From Haematospirillum jordaniae (GTDB lineage Bacteria > Pseudomonadota > Alphaproteobacteria > Rhodospirillales > Rhodospirillaceae): 64,000 nucleotides of DNA. The number at the start of each line of letters is the position of its first letter. Positions within the stretch are counted from its first letter, which is position 1. Below the pieces are notes generated by a model. It was not told where the DNA came from and made no database searches. It saw only the letters and a program-made list of their open reading frames with translations. Where the stretch lies: NCBI RefSeq assembly GCF_001611975.1, contig NZ_CP014525.1, forward strand, positions 1,294,001 to 1,358,000, read 5' to 3'. This document shows positions 35,030 through 44,061 of this stretch, one piece after another. The position numbers and the translations under genes are program-made.

Positions 35030-35818
35030 GGTATCCGGTATCGAGGGAATGTCAGCCAGGGCAGGGTGTATAAGTATCAGGCGGTCGTGTGCAGGTGTTC
35101 TTTAGTAGCCCCAATCATCCTTGGGTAGGGCTTTGTCCCGTTCCACTGCTTCGGGACGGCGTTGGAGTGTGGTATCCAGTGCGGATCATATGGCGCTATT
35201 TCGCAAGTTTGACAAGTTTCTCCACGTGCTAGCCTTCTTGCAACAGCAAAGCTGTGGCGTGTCTGCAAGAGCCAGACGGATACTGAAGTGATGTGATAGC
35301 GGGGTATTGCTGAACAAAATGTTGTACCCGGGGGCACGGACCGTTATTGTCATCGGTGATGGGTTACCGTTGCCAGACAGGCGTTGGACAGTTTTCCTGC
35401 CATATTACTCCCTTACCTCCTCACAAGCCCTGCGTTGCTGGATTCTCGGGAGGGGGCGGGGGTAGCGTCTGAACAGGCTGTGTGGCGTGTGTGCTTTACC
35501 AACGGATGCGGCCGGTTTAAGCCGGTTTAGAGAAGGTTCGTGGTGAAGGGGGAGTATCGCACCGCAGCAATCCGGCAGGTTGGTTAACTCAGGGTAAACG
35601 GTATTAACCACAAAGATTCGAGGCTTTTGTGCAGCCCCACGTTGCCATGGATGTAACACAGTTATCTTTTTCGCTCCGCGGTCGGGAAGCCGGCGCGGTG
35701 CGTGATGGCTGTGTCCTTGGTGACATGATGCGTGGCGCCGGAAGCCTTGTCGGCACGATTTCCCAAAGGCTGCCCCACGTTCGGGGGATGCCGGCGGTGA
35801 CACGGAGTTTCAGGGCTT
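35030..35818 (+). promoter_or_regulatory. Long amiC-rne intergenic region (probable rne leader)
   Basis: No convincing gene is seen in these 789 bp: the open frames here lack family features, and one runs into rne. In E. coli the long rne leader lets RNase E control its own mRNA; the same is plausible here. Visible oddities are a 9-bp direct repeat GCCGGTTTA (35509-35528 area) and GGTTAA...TTAACC flanking TAAACGG at about 35581-35609, which loosely resembles a CtrA site. Divergent promoters for amiC and rne must lie here but could not be placed. Confidence 0.5.
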
Positions 35819-38533
35819 ATGGCCAAGCGCATGTTGATCGATACGACCCACCCGGAAGAAACACGGGTTGTGGTTTTGAATGGGACACGGCTCGAACAGT
35901 TTGATGTCGAGACCTCAACAAAGAAACAAATAAAAGGGAACATATACTTAGCAAAAGTTATTCGTGTAGAGCCATCCCTCCAGGCTGCTTTTGTTGAATA
36001 TGGCGGCGGGCGTCATGGTTTCTTGGCTTTCAGTGAAATCCATCCGGACTATTACCAAATTCCGGTTGCTGACCGTCAGGCTCTGTTGGCTGAAGAGGCT
36101 GCCCGTGCAGCGGAAGAAGCCGAACGCGAAAACGTTGCCGCAGAGCAGGAAGATCTTGAGGGAGTTGTCGAGGAAGGCGGCGATGTTCCGGCCTATCGTT
36201 CCCGGCGTCCATCCCTGTTGCAGTCCTATAAAATTCAGGAAGTCATCAAGCGTCGCCAGATTATGCTGGTGCAGGTGGTCAAGGAAGAGCGTGGCAACAA
36301 GGGTGCCGCGCTGACAACCTACCTGTCTTTGGCCGGGCGCTACTGTGTGCTGATGCCCAATACGGCCCGTGGGGGCGGTGTTTCCCGCAAGATTACAAAC
36401 GCGGCTGACCGCAAGCGGTTGAAGGAAATCATGAGCGATCTGGATGTTCCGTCCCAGATGGCAGTGATTTTGCGTACAGCCGGGCAGGAACGGTCCCGTG
36501 CCGAAATCAAGCGTGACTACGAATATCTTATTCGTACTTGGGTCCAGATAAGGGATGTCACCATGCAGTCCTGTGCCCCGGCTTTGGTGCATGAGGAAGG
36601 TAATCTGATCAAGCGCGCCATTCGTGATATCTATTCTACCGATATAGATGAAGTGATGGTGGAAGGTGAGGACGGATACCGCGTTGCCAAGGACTTCATG
36701 AAAATCCTGACCCCCAGTCATGCGCGCCGTGTTCAGCCTTACCGCGATCCGTCCATGCCGCTGTTCCACCGTTTCCAAGTGGATAGTCAGCTGGATGCCA
36801 TGCACAACCCGACGGTACAGTTGAAGTCTGGCGGGTATATTGTCATCAACCAGACAGAGGCCTTGGTTGCCATTGATGTCAATTCCGGGCGTGCCACTAG
36901 GGAACGTCACATCGAGGAAACGGCTCTGAAGACGAACCTAGAAGCGGCCGAGGAAGTGGCCCGTCAGTTGCGTCTGCGGGATCTGGCCGGTCTGGTGGTC
37001 ATTGACTTTATCGATATGGAAGAGCCCCGCAATAATGCGGCGGTTGAGCGGCGTCTGAAAGAAGCCCTGCGGCTGGACCGTGCCCGTATTCAGGTGGGCC
37101 GGATCAGTATGTTTGGTCTTCTGGAGCTTTCACGCCAGCGTCTGCGTCCTTCTCTTATGGAAACAAGTTTCCAGCCCTGTCCCCGTTGTGCCGGGACGGG
37201 CATGGTGCGTTCTGTTGAAAGTGCGGCCGTTCATATTCTGCGGGCGATTGAGGAAGAGGGCGTGCGCCGGCGTGCTTCCGAGGTTGTGGTGCATGTTGCA
37301 ACGCCGGTTGCCTTGTATGTGTTGAACAACAAGCGCGCGGCCCTGACCGAGATTGAACAGCGTTACGCCCTGACGGCCTTTCTGAAGGGTGATGACAGTT
37401 TGATTCCGCCAGAGTGTCGGATCGAGCGACTGAAACCTGCCGTACCGCTTCCTGCTGCTGGTGTTCGTTCTGTACCGATTTCTGTTCAGCCCGATCTAGA
37501 TGAGGACGAGGACGAGGAAGAGGGCGCTTTGCCCGTTTCCGGTGACGAGGTGCTTGTTGATGTTCCGGTCGCCGCTGTGGGGGAGGCTGTCTCCGTCGTT
37601 GTTTCCCAAGGTGGGGAATTGGGCGAGGGAGAAGGAGGGGATTCTCGCAAGCGGCGCAAGCGGCGCCGGCGTCGGCGTCGTGATGGATCTGTGATGCCTG
37701 TGGAGCAGGCAGGCAGTGATGTTGCCGTGTCCGGAGATATGGGTGCTGATGATGCGGTTGTCGCGGTTGATGGCGATAACTCTTCTGATGAGGCTCAGGG
37801 TATCGCCGTTACAGCTGATGCGCCTGATGATGAGGGGGGTGATGCCAAGCGTCGTCGCCGTTCCCGGCGTGGTGGCCGCCGTCGGCGTCGGCCCACGGAA
37901 CAGGATGTTGATGTGATAGGCTCAGTCATGGCGGGCCATGGTGATCATCTGGAGGTGGTGCCGCCCGTGAACGGCAGTGCTGTCCAGGCAGACGTGCCAA
38001 CAGATGGCATTGCCGGTGATGCTGTTGCACGGCCTCCTCTGCGTCGTGTAAGGCGGGTTCGTCGGAACGAAGATCCCGGTCAATCTGATCCTATTGTTGA
38101 TAACCTGTCTCTGATGGCGGCCGTAAACGCTGTGGCCGGGACTGGGGATGCTGTGGCCGTTCTGGATCGGGTTGATGATGTGCCTGCTACTGTTGTGGCG
38201 GATGTGGTTGAGCATTCCGGGGCAGAAGAGGCGGTGCCCGCGAAGAAGCCTGTTCGCAAGCGGACATCCCGTTCCCGTGCAGCGGCCGCTGTTGAAGCGG
38301 ATCCGGTTGTTGCGGAAGCTGCTGATCCGAAACCCAAGAAGCGCCGTGCTTCCCGCAAGGCTGAGACCTCTGTGGCCGATGCGAATGGAGCGTCTGTCAA
38401 GGAGACCAGCGTGAAAACCGATGATCGTCAGGCACCTCCTTCAACGGAGCCTGCCCAGCAGCAGCTTGCCATGGCGGATGCTGTGGAATCCGATGCCGCC
38501 GCTGCTCCCCGTCGGGGCTGGTGGAAGCGGTAA
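35819..38533 (+). CDS. rne: Ribonuclease E
   Basis: Endoribonuclease that initiates mRNA decay and rRNA/tRNA processing and scaffolds the degradosome. 904 residues. It begins MAKRMLIDTTHPEETRVVVL; the S1 domain (about 35-175) is interrupted by an acidic Glu/Ala-rich insert, as usual in alphaproteobacteria. Catalytic Asp residues lie in EALVAIDVNSG and GLVVIDFIDM, and the zinc link is CPRCAGTG (about 457). From about residue 550 the protein is disordered, with Arg-rich patches (about 610-625 and 680-695) that likely bind RNA. AGGG precedes the ATG. Confidence 0.97.
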   Translation: MAKRMLIDTTHPEETRVVVLNGTRLEQFDVETSTKKQIKGNIYLAKVIRVEPSLQAAFVEYGGGRHGFLAFSEIHPDYYQIPVADRQALLAEEAARAAEEAERENVAAEQEDLEGVVEEGGDVPAYRSRRPSLLQSYKIQEVIKRRQIMLVQVVKEERGNKGAALTTYLSLAGRYCVLMPNTARGGGVSRKITNAADRKRLKEIMSDLDVPSQMAVILRTAGQERSRAEIKRDYEYLIRTWVQIRDVTMQSCAPALVHEEGNLIKRAIRDIYSTDIDEVMVEGEDGYRVAKDFMKILTPSHARRVQPYRDPSMPLFHRFQVDSQLDAMHNPTVQLKSGGYIVINQTEALVAIDVNSGRATRERHIEETALKTNLEAAEEVARQLRLRDLAGLVVIDFIDMEEPRNNAAVERRLKEALRLDRARIQVGRISMFGLLELSRQRLRPSLMETSFQPCPRCAGTGMVRSVESAAVHILRAIEEEGVRRRASEVVVHVATPVALYVLNNKRAALTEIEQRYALTAFLKGDDSLIPPECRIERLKPAVPLPAAGVRSVPISVQPDLDEDEDEEEGALPVSGDEVLVDVPVAAVGEAVSVVVSQGGELGEGEGGDSRKRRKRRRRRRRDGSVMPVEQAGSDVAVSGDMGADDAVVAVDGDNSSDEAQGIAVTADAPDDEGGDAKRRRRSRRGGRRRRRPTEQDVDVIGSVMAGHGDHLEVVPPVNGSAVQADVPTDGIAGDAVARPPLRRVRRVRRNEDPGQSDPIVDNLSLMAAVNAVAGTGDAVAVLDRVDDVPATVVADVVEHSGAEEAVPAKKPVRKRTSRSRAAAAVEADPVVAEAADPKPKKRRASRKAETSVADANGASVKETSVKTDDRQAPPSTEPAQQQLAMADAVESDAAAAPRRGWWKR

Positions 38534-38560
38534 ATCTTGTTTAACAAGATGTTTGTGCGC

Positions 38561-38592
38561 AAAACCCCGCCAGATCATGGCGGGGTTTTTGT
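38561..38592. terminator. Bidirectional terminator between rne and mnmA
   Basis: AAAACCCCGCCA-GATCA-TGGCGGGGTTTTT: a 12-bp perfect stem with A and T tracts on both sides, between two convergent genes. Confidence 0.92.
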
Positions 38593-38631
38593 TGGACTAT
38601 TTCTTGCGTTGCACAGGAAGCTATCAGGCTT

Positions 38632-39783
38632 TCAGCTATCCTGCTCCCACGGTGCGTTTCGTGCAATCCAGCCGCCACCGGCCATACGTTCCCCTATATA
38701 GAAAACGCAGGCCTGACCGGGGGATACTCCATCGGCGGGGTTATCCAGAACGACCTCTGCCCATCCATCCGGGCGCCCGTATATTGTAGCAGAAACGGGA
38801 TGGAAGCTGTTGCGCACCTTGATGCTGACGGCAGCTCCTTCGGTAGGCAGGATTCCCTTGTCGGGCATCCAGTTGATATGTCGCAGAGCAAAGCGATCCC
38901 TGCCCAGTGCTGAACGTGGACCGACGATGACGCGTCTGGACGTTGGTTCCACGCGTATAACATACAACCGCTCTGCCGTTCCGCCGATATCCAGTCCACG
39001 GCGTTGACCGACCGTGAAGTGAATAATGCCTTCATGCTGTCCCAGCACGGTGCCATCTATGTGAACAATGTCACCGGGCATGGTGGATTCCGGTCGCAGT
39101 TCCTGCACCACGCGGGCGTAGTTGCCATCAGGGACGAAGCAGATATCCTGACTGTCCGGCTTCTCGGAAACAGCCAGTCCGTGCCTGCGGGCAATGGCGC
39201 GGGTTTGATCTTTATCCAGGGCACCTAGGGGAAAGCGCAGATACGACAGCTGTTCGTTGGTTGTGGCAAACAGGAAATAGCTCTGATCCCGCCCGTGGTC
39301 GGCGCCGCGCCACAGCTCTGGCCCTTGCGGGGTTAGTACCCGGCGGACATAGTGCCCGGTCACCAAGGCTGCGGCATCCAGATCCCGCGCGGCCTGAACC
39401 AGATCCCGGAATTTGACTGTCTGGTTGCACAACACACAGGGAACAGGCGTTTCGCCGGCAATATAGGAATCGGCAAAGGCAGACATGACGTCTTTCATGA
39501 ACGTCGCTTCGTAATCTACCACGTAGTGGGGAATGCCCAGATGGTCTGCCGTCCGCCGCGCATCATAGATATCCTGACCGGCGCAACAGGTTTTGGTGCG
39601 CCCGACCGTTATACCGGCATCGTAAAGCTGCATGGTCATCCCGATGACCTGGTACCCGGCATCCTTCAGGATGGCTGCGGCCACCGCGCTGTCAACGCCG
39701 CCAGACATGGCAACAACAACCCGTGTATCAGCCGGGTTGCCGGGAATATCCAGATCAATCGATGCGTGGGACATCATCTGCAT
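38632..39783 (-). CDS. mnmA: tRNA-specific 2-thiouridylase MnmA
   Basis: Thiolates U34 of tRNA-Lys, -Glu and -Gln using sulfur passed from a cysteine desulfurase. About 383 residues: PP-loop VVVAMSGGVDSAVAA, catalytic Cys in PVPCVLCNQTVKF and the partner Cys in SQDICFVPDGNY, GHYVRR, and the C-terminal beta-barrel (about 285-380). ATG codons at 39783, 39777 and 39774 compete with no clear ribosome site. It ends the cysE-iscR-desulfurase-ferredoxin operon, close to the gene for its likely sulfur donor. Confidence 0.96.
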   Translation of the reverse strand: MQMMSHASIDLDIPGNPADTRVVVAMSGGVDSAVAAAILKDAGYQVIGMTMQLYDAGITVGRTKTCCAGQDIYDARRTADHLGIPHYVVDYEATFMKDVMSAFADSYIAGETPVPCVLCNQTVKFRDLVQAARDLDAAALVTGHYVRRVLTPQGPELWRGADHGRDQSYFLFATTNEQLSYLRFPLGALDKDQTRAIARRHGLAVSEKPDSQDICFVPDGNYARVVQELRPESTMPGDIVHIDGTVLGQHEGIIHFTVGQRRGLDIGGTAERLYVIRVEPTSRRVIVGPRSALGRDRFALRHINWMPDKGILPTEGAAVSIKVRNSFHPVSATIYGRPDGWAEVVLDNPADGVSPGQACVFYIGERMAGGGWIARNAPWEQDS

Positions 39784-39839
39784 AGCAAAAACGGTATCCG
39801 GCGGTTTTTGGCGAAATTGTTCTGTTCTGTGCGGGGGTG

Positions 39840-40172
39840 TCAGCTCCCCGCTGCCCCGCGGCTTCCTGCCGGCAGGTGCACGGTCAGGCCATCCAGTTCC
39901 GGCTTCATGATAATCTGGCACCCGAGCCGGCTGGTCTTTGTCAGCCCAAAGGCGAGGTCCAGCATGTCCTCCTCATCCTCTGCCGGTGGCTCCAGGCGGT
40001 CGAACCAATCCGGGGCGATGATGACATGGCAGGTGGAGCATGCCAGAGACCCTTCGCACGCGCCTTCTAGGTCAACGTCGTTGCGATGGGCAATTTCCAG
40101 TACAGACAGGCCTTCCGGGGCTTCGACCTCGAGTCGGGTTCCATCAGGGCTGAGGAAGGTCATCTTCGGCAT
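39840..40172 (-). CDS. fdx: ISC-type [2Fe-2S] ferredoxin
   Basis: Electron carrier for Fe-S cluster assembly. 110 residues from the ATG at 40172 (MPKMTFLSPDGT), with GGAGAG about 8 nt upstream. The cluster ligands are in GACEGSLACSTCHVII (C-x5-C-x2-C) and a later GCQI. The acidic EDEEDMLDLAFGLT segment is typical of adrenodoxin/ISC ferredoxins. It follows the cysteine desulfurase gene by 113 bp. Confidence 0.94.
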   Translation of the reverse strand: MPKMTFLSPDGTRLEVEAPEGLSVLEIAHRNDVDLEGACEGSLACSTCHVIIAPDWFDRLEPPAEDEEDMLDLAFGLTKTSRLGCQIIMKPELDGLTVHLPAGSRGAAGS

Positions 40173-40285
40173 GCCGACAGCTCTCCATGATAACAGATTA
40201 TGGTTACACGTGCGGGAATGGATAGCTCCTGTCCTGCTTTGGGGCAAGGCCTTTTACAGGGATCAGGCGGTTGGTCCCTAGTGTC

Positions 40286-41392
40286 CTACGCAGCAGTCCG
40301 CGCCAAGGGAGACCAGGCTGTCAGGAATGCTTCAATATCGGACTCTTGGCTGTTCCAGCCTAGGCTGATGCGGATCGTGTCACGGGCTTGCGACTCGCTT
40401 GCCCCCATGGCAGCCAGAACCGGGCTTGGTGCTGTTTTCCCGGACGAACACGCCGATCCGGCAGATACGGCAATGCCGGCAAGGTCCAGGGCCATGAGCT
40501 GGCGCTGCTGGTTGACCCCCCTCAGTTCAACACAGGTTGTATTGGGAAGGCGGTTTTCCGCATGGCCCCAGATTCTCGCCCTGGGAGCCAGGGAGGCGAT
40601 ACGGCTTTCTAGGTTGTTACGGAGGCGGAGGATTCGCTCCCGTTCGGCTTGTCCTTGGTTCAGGACAGCCTCGGCGGCTGCGCCCAGCCCGGCAATACCC
40701 GGGGTATTGGGGGTGCCGCCCCGTTTTCCGCGTTCCTGCCCTCCTCCTCCGAAAAGAGGTATCAGCTGTTCCGGTGTGCGGGTAATCAGGGCCCCAATGC
40801 CTTGAGGGCCGCCCCATTTGTGGCCACTCAGAGCCAGTGCGTCCACACCCAGGCTCTGGAAATCAACGGGTATCTTTCCAGCAGCCTGTACGGCATCGCA
40901 AACAACCTTGGCGCCGGCAGCATGAGCAATCCGTACAACATCGCGGATAGGCTGGATCACGCCGGTTTCGTTGTTTGCCAGCATAACCGCGACAAGTGCG
41001 GGACTAGGAACCGTCTGTAGCAGGTTTTCCAGATGCTCCAGATCAACAATGCCACCCTGTGTTGCCGCAATATCCATGGCTTCCGGTGTGGCAACCCGTA
41101 CGCAGGGGTGCTCTATGGAAGAGACCAGTCGGGGGCCGGGCGGAGATCCTTGCAGGGCCAGGGCCAGGGCTTCTGTCCCGCCGGATGTAAAGATGACCTG
41201 GGACGGAACAGCGCCGACCAGTTGCGCAACGGCCTCCCGTGCATCTTCTACAATGGCCTTGGCTTTGCGCCCTGTATTGTGCACAGAGGATGGGTTTCCG
41301 GTTATTTGCAGGGTGCGTACCACGGCATCAATCGCCTGAGGTCTGACCGGTGCCGTTGCGTTGTAGTCCAGATAGATGGTTTGCGTGTTCAT
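40286..41392 (-). CDS. Cysteine desulfurase (IscS/NifS family)
   Basis: PLP enzyme that takes sulfur from cysteine as a protein persulfide for Fe-S clusters and tRNA thiolation. 368 residues: start YLDYNATAPVRPQA, NNETGVIQPI, PLP lysine in LSGHKWGGPQGIGAL, and catalytic Cys in SAGSACSSGKTAPS. The length is a little below E. coli IscS (404). Its position between iscR and fdx supports an ISC role, but no scaffold gene (iscU) is nearby. Confidence 0.93.
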   Translation of the reverse strand: MNTQTIYLDYNATAPVRPQAIDAVVRTLQITGNPSSVHNTGRKAKAIVEDAREAVAQLVGAVPSQVIFTSGGTEALALALQGSPPGPRLVSSIEHPCVRVATPEAMDIAATQGGIVDLEHLENLLQTVPSPALVAVMLANNETGVIQPIRDVVRIAHAAGAKVVCDAVQAAGKIPVDFQSLGVDALALSGHKWGGPQGIGALITRTPEQLIPLFGGGGQERGKRGGTPNTPGIAGLGAAAEAVLNQGQAERERILRLRNNLESRIASLAPRARIWGHAENRLPNTTCVELRGVNQQRQLMALDLAGIAVSAGSACSSGKTAPSPVLAAMGASESQARDTIRISLGWNSQESDIEAFLTAWSPLARTAA

Positions 41393-41422
41393 TATTCAGG
41401 CAGATCGTGTTGTTCTTGTCCG

Positions 41423-41881
41423 TCAGATTTCGGCTGTGGTTGCCGCTGGCAGGGGCCCGCTTGTCCCCAGAACTGTACGGTTGATCACTTGCTCCAGCGA
41501 AACAGAGCTGAGGTAAAGGTAGATCTGGTTTCCCAGCTCTTCCCACAGGTCATGGGTCAAGCAGCGTCCACGGTTGTTGTGACAGCCAGCGGGGCTGCCC
41601 GGCGTGCAGCGTGTGGCCTGAATGGGTTCATCCACGGCAAGGATGATATCGGAAATGCGCGTTTGCCCGGCAGTACGGGCAAGAAGGTAGCCGCCGCCCG
41701 GTCCACGAACACTTTTGACCAGCCCGCCTTTGCGGAGCCGCCCGAACAACTGCTCCAGATAGGACAGTGAAATTTCTTGGCGTATGGCGATATCGGCCAA
41801 GGAAACAGGTTTCCCCTCGGGTTGGCTGGCTAGGTCAGCCATGGCCATGACCGCATAGCGTCCTTTGGTACTGAGTCTCAC
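41423..41881 (-). CDS. iscR: Fe-S cluster-sensing repressor IscR (Rrf2 family)
   Basis: Rrf2-type regulator that senses Fe-S status through a bound [2Fe-2S] cluster. 152 residues: winged helix in LSTKGRYAVMAMADLASQ and SLSYLEQLFGRLRKGGLVKSVRGPGGGY; cluster ligands C-x7-C-x6-C-x2-H in RCTPGSPAGCHNNRGRCLTH. The ligand pattern is close to E. coli IscR. Start is GTG 41881 (then RLSTKGRYAV) with GGGAG upstream. It lies 18 bp after cysE and probably regulates this operon. Confidence 0.93.
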   Translation of the reverse strand: MRLSTKGRYAVMAMADLASQPEGKPVSLADIAIRQEISLSYLEQLFGRLRKGGLVKSVRGPGGGYLLARTAGQTRISDIILAVDEPIQATRCTPGSPAGCHNNRGRCLTHDLWEELGNQIYLYLSSVSLEQVINRTVLGTSGPLPAATTAEI

Positions 41882-41899
41882 GGTTTTCGGCTCCCGATC

Positions 41900-42688
41900 T
41901 TAAAGGCCTGAAGCGGCTTTGCCGTCTTCGGTATTGTCATCATCCGGGGTCCGGGCCGGGCCGGGCTGGGCAAAGGGAGTAGGAATAACAACGGCTGAGT
42001 GACTGCTTCCTGGCTGGGCCGGTGTTGCTGAGTCTTCCTGTTTCTCCAGAGTATCAATCCGGGCAGACAGGGTGCGTACCTGTTCGCACAGTGTCGTTAT
42101 GGCCCGTTCGAGTGGATCGGGCATATCCCGTTCAGGGATGCCATAGGCACAGAATTCAGCCTCGTGCTTTGCACGGGGAACAACCTGTCTGGCCGGAATG
42201 CCTACTACTGTTGCATTGGCAGGAACATCGGCAAGCACCACGGCATTGGCCCCGATCCGGGCACCGTCACTAATGGTGATCGGACCCAGAACCTGTGCCC
42301 CTGACCCGACGATAACCCCCTTGCCAAGGGTGGGGTGACGCTTGCCTTTCGCAAGAGATGTTCCGCCTAGGGTCACGCCTTGGTACAAGGTCACGTCATC
42401 GCCGATTTCAGCGGTTTCTCCAATGACCACGCCGGTTGCGTGATCAATGAAAACACGACGTCCGATGGTTGCGCCGGGGTGAATTTCAACGCCTGTCACC
42501 ATTTTCGCAAGATGGGAAACCACGCGTGCCAGCAGGCGCAGGTTTGTTTTCCAGAGTCGATGTGCCAGACGATAGGCGATAATGGCATGAACGCCCGGGT
42601 AAACCAAGATCACTTCCAAGCGGCTGCGTGCTGCCGGATCGTGGGCTAGGATCGTATCTATGTCTTCTTTCAGGCGACTGAAAATCAT
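41900..42688 (-). CDS. cysE: Serine O-acetyltransferase CysE (EpsC type)
   Basis: Makes O-acetylserine, the precursor of cysteine. 262 residues from the ATG at 42688 (MIFSRLKEDIDT). The short N-terminal helical domain and left-handed beta-helix of hexapeptide repeats (about 65-165) are clear: VEIHPGATIGRRVFIDHATGVVIG, LGGTSLAKGKRHPTLG. The last 60 residues are Pro-rich and probably disordered. As first gene ahead of iscR and the desulfurase it couples cysteine supply to sulfur use. Confidence 0.95.
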   Translation of the reverse strand: MIFSRLKEDIDTILAHDPAARSRLEVILVYPGVHAIIAYRLAHRLWKTNLRLLARVVSHLAKMVTGVEIHPGATIGRRVFIDHATGVVIGETAEIGDDVTLYQGVTLGGTSLAKGKRHPTLGKGVIVGSGAQVLGPITISDGARIGANAVVLADVPANATVVGIPARQVVPRAKHEAEFCAYGIPERDMPDPLERAITTLCEQVRTLSARIDTLEKQEDSATPAQPGSSHSAVVIPTPFAQPGPARTPDDDNTEDGKAASGL

Positions 42689-42758
42689 TGTGCTGTCCTG
42701 ATATCTGGGATGTTCCAGCTTTCCGAGCCTGTGTAAAAGCCTTTTATTTTTTGTGGTG

Positions 42759-42787
42759 AATCTAGGATAGTTGACAGGAAAGATCAA
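42759..42787 (-). promoter_or_regulatory. Candidate promoter of the cysE-iscR operon
   Basis: On the - strand TTGATC (-35, 42787-42782), 17-bp spacer, TAGATT (-10, 42764-42759), about 70 bp before the cysE start. It lies in the 348-bp gap (42689-43036) to the divergent hydrolase-like gene. The rest of this gap is A/T-rich and holds no recognised gene. Confidence 0.5.
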
Positions 42788-43036
42788 GTAATCGGTGCCG
42801 GCGCAACGTAAAATAGTCGTATACGGGCATGAATAAACGTGTTTTTCATTGCGTTTATGATAAAATTGTGGTCATTCGTGGTTTGTTTCCGTTCTTTCCT
42901 GTATCGTGGGAATGGCTTTTTGTGTCCGGGCAGGGCTATACTGTCGCCGGGCCGCCTTGTTTCATTCTGGTCCTGCTGTACGATTTCGCTCCACGCATTT
43001 ATTCCGGTAACCAACTTGCTGAAGAAACAGACGCCA

Positions 43037-43681
43037 ATGCATGAAGTCATCTTCAATGGCCCTGAAGGCCGACTGGAAGGTCGCTATCACCATTCCAGCA
43101 ACGCAAATGCCCCCGTGGCGCTTGTGCTGCATTCCCATCCCCAGCATGGCGGCACGATGAATCAGAGGATTGTCTTTGATCTCTCTCATGTGTTTGCCCA
43201 GCGTGGCTTTTCGGTCCTGCGTTTCAACTTTCGTGGTGTAGGTCGTTCGCAGGGTTCTTTTGACAGCGGGCAGGGGGAGTTGTCCGACGCCGCTTCCGCC
43301 CTTGACTGGATGCAGGCCATAAATCCGCATGCAGGGCAGTGTTGGGTGGCAGGTTTTGCCTTTGGCGCATGGATCGGCATGCAACTGCTGATGCGTCGTC
43401 CGGAGATTTCAGGTTTTGTCAGCGTTGCGCCGCCGGCCAGCCACTATGACTTTTCGTTCCTGGCGCCTTGCCCTTCTCCCGGGTTGATCGTGCATGGTGC
43501 GGCTGACAGGGTTGTTTCTGCTGAGTCTGTGAAGAAGCTGGCAGACAAGCTACAGGCCCAGAAGAATATCAGTGTGGATCATGTGTCCATTCCCGGGGCA
43601 GATCACTTCTTCTCTGGCCATATTGATACGGTTGTATCGACCGTGGATTCCTATATCTCAAAGTCCATGGTTATGGCGTAA
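43037..43681 (+). CDS. Alpha/beta hydrolase-fold protein with altered nucleophile elbow
   Basis: The 214-residue product starts MHEVIFNGPEGRLEGRYH and has the fold of the COG2945-type hydrolases: LVLHSHPQHGGTMNQRI, FNFRGVGRSQGSFDSGQGEL, LIVHGAADRVV and a His in IPGADHFFSGH. The nucleophile elbow, GFSFGAW in relatives as I recall them, reads GFAFGAW, so the expected Ser is Ala. It may therefore be non-catalytic. An upstream in-frame extension of 66 codons is hydrophobic but not family-like and was not used. It is divergent from cysE. Confidence 0.85.
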   Translation: MHEVIFNGPEGRLEGRYHHSSNANAPVALVLHSHPQHGGTMNQRIVFDLSHVFAQRGFSVLRFNFRGVGRSQGSFDSGQGELSDAASALDWMQAINPHAGQCWVAGFAFGAWIGMQLLMRRPEISGFVSVAPPASHYDFSFLAPCPSPGLIVHGAADRVVSAESVKKLADKLQAQKNISVDHVSIPGADHFFSGHIDTVVSTVDSYISKSMVMA

Positions 43682-43742
43682 CGGGTGGATGGCTGGGCAA
43701 GGGTTGGTGTTATCCGGCCCTTGTTTCCATTGTTCTAAAAAC

Positions 43743-43774
43743 AAAACTCCCCGCACAGATATGCGGGGAGTTTT
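43743..43774. terminator. Bidirectional terminator between hydrolase gene and tRNA-Gln
   Basis: AAAACTCCCCGCA-CAGATA-TGCGGGGAGTTTT: a 13-bp perfect stem with T tracts on either strand, serving the convergent hydrolase and tRNA genes. Confidence 0.93.
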
Positions 43775-43777
43775 GTT

Positions 43778-43851
43778 TGGCTGGGGGACCTGGATTCGAA
43801 CCAAGACTAACGGAGTCAGAGTCCGCTGTTCTACCATTAAACTATCCCCCA
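43778..43851 (-). tRNA. tRNA-Gln (anticodon CTG)
   Basis: The - strand begins TGGGGGATAGTTTAATGG and ends GGTCCCCCAGCCA, with CCA encoded. The 7-bp acceptor stem is complete, the T loop reads GGTTCGAATCC, and the anticodon loop CTCTGAC places CTG at 34-36 for glutamine CAG codons. Confidence 0.96.
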
Positions 43852-44061
43852 ACAGGACAGTTATCCTGATCACTCTTCGTCGATAGATCAGGCAGGCGGG
43901 CGCCCTTATATCCTTCTGTTTCCATGCTGTGAACCCCCTTTATTATATTTTTTAACTTTCACCCGTGCTGTCGTGGAGCATGCTTCCCCGTTTGTAACCC
44001 TCTGGGATATGGTTATATGGGTATGTATGGTTGACAAGGTAAAGGCATGGGAGGGGCCGGT

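Noticed and set aside
35077..35337. 86-codon - strand frame upstream of amiC
   Set aside because: No motif, no good start context; most likely chance.
35581..35609. TTAA-type elements resembling a CtrA binding site before rne
   Set aside because: Only one half site is exact and the 7-bp spacing gives a mismatched second half. rne is not a usual CtrA target, so it was not called.
35405..35803. 132-codon - strand frame in the amiC-rne gap
   Set aside because: Product is rich in His, Arg and Pro with no hydrophobic core or motif. It overlaps the probable rne leader and has no clear ribosome site.
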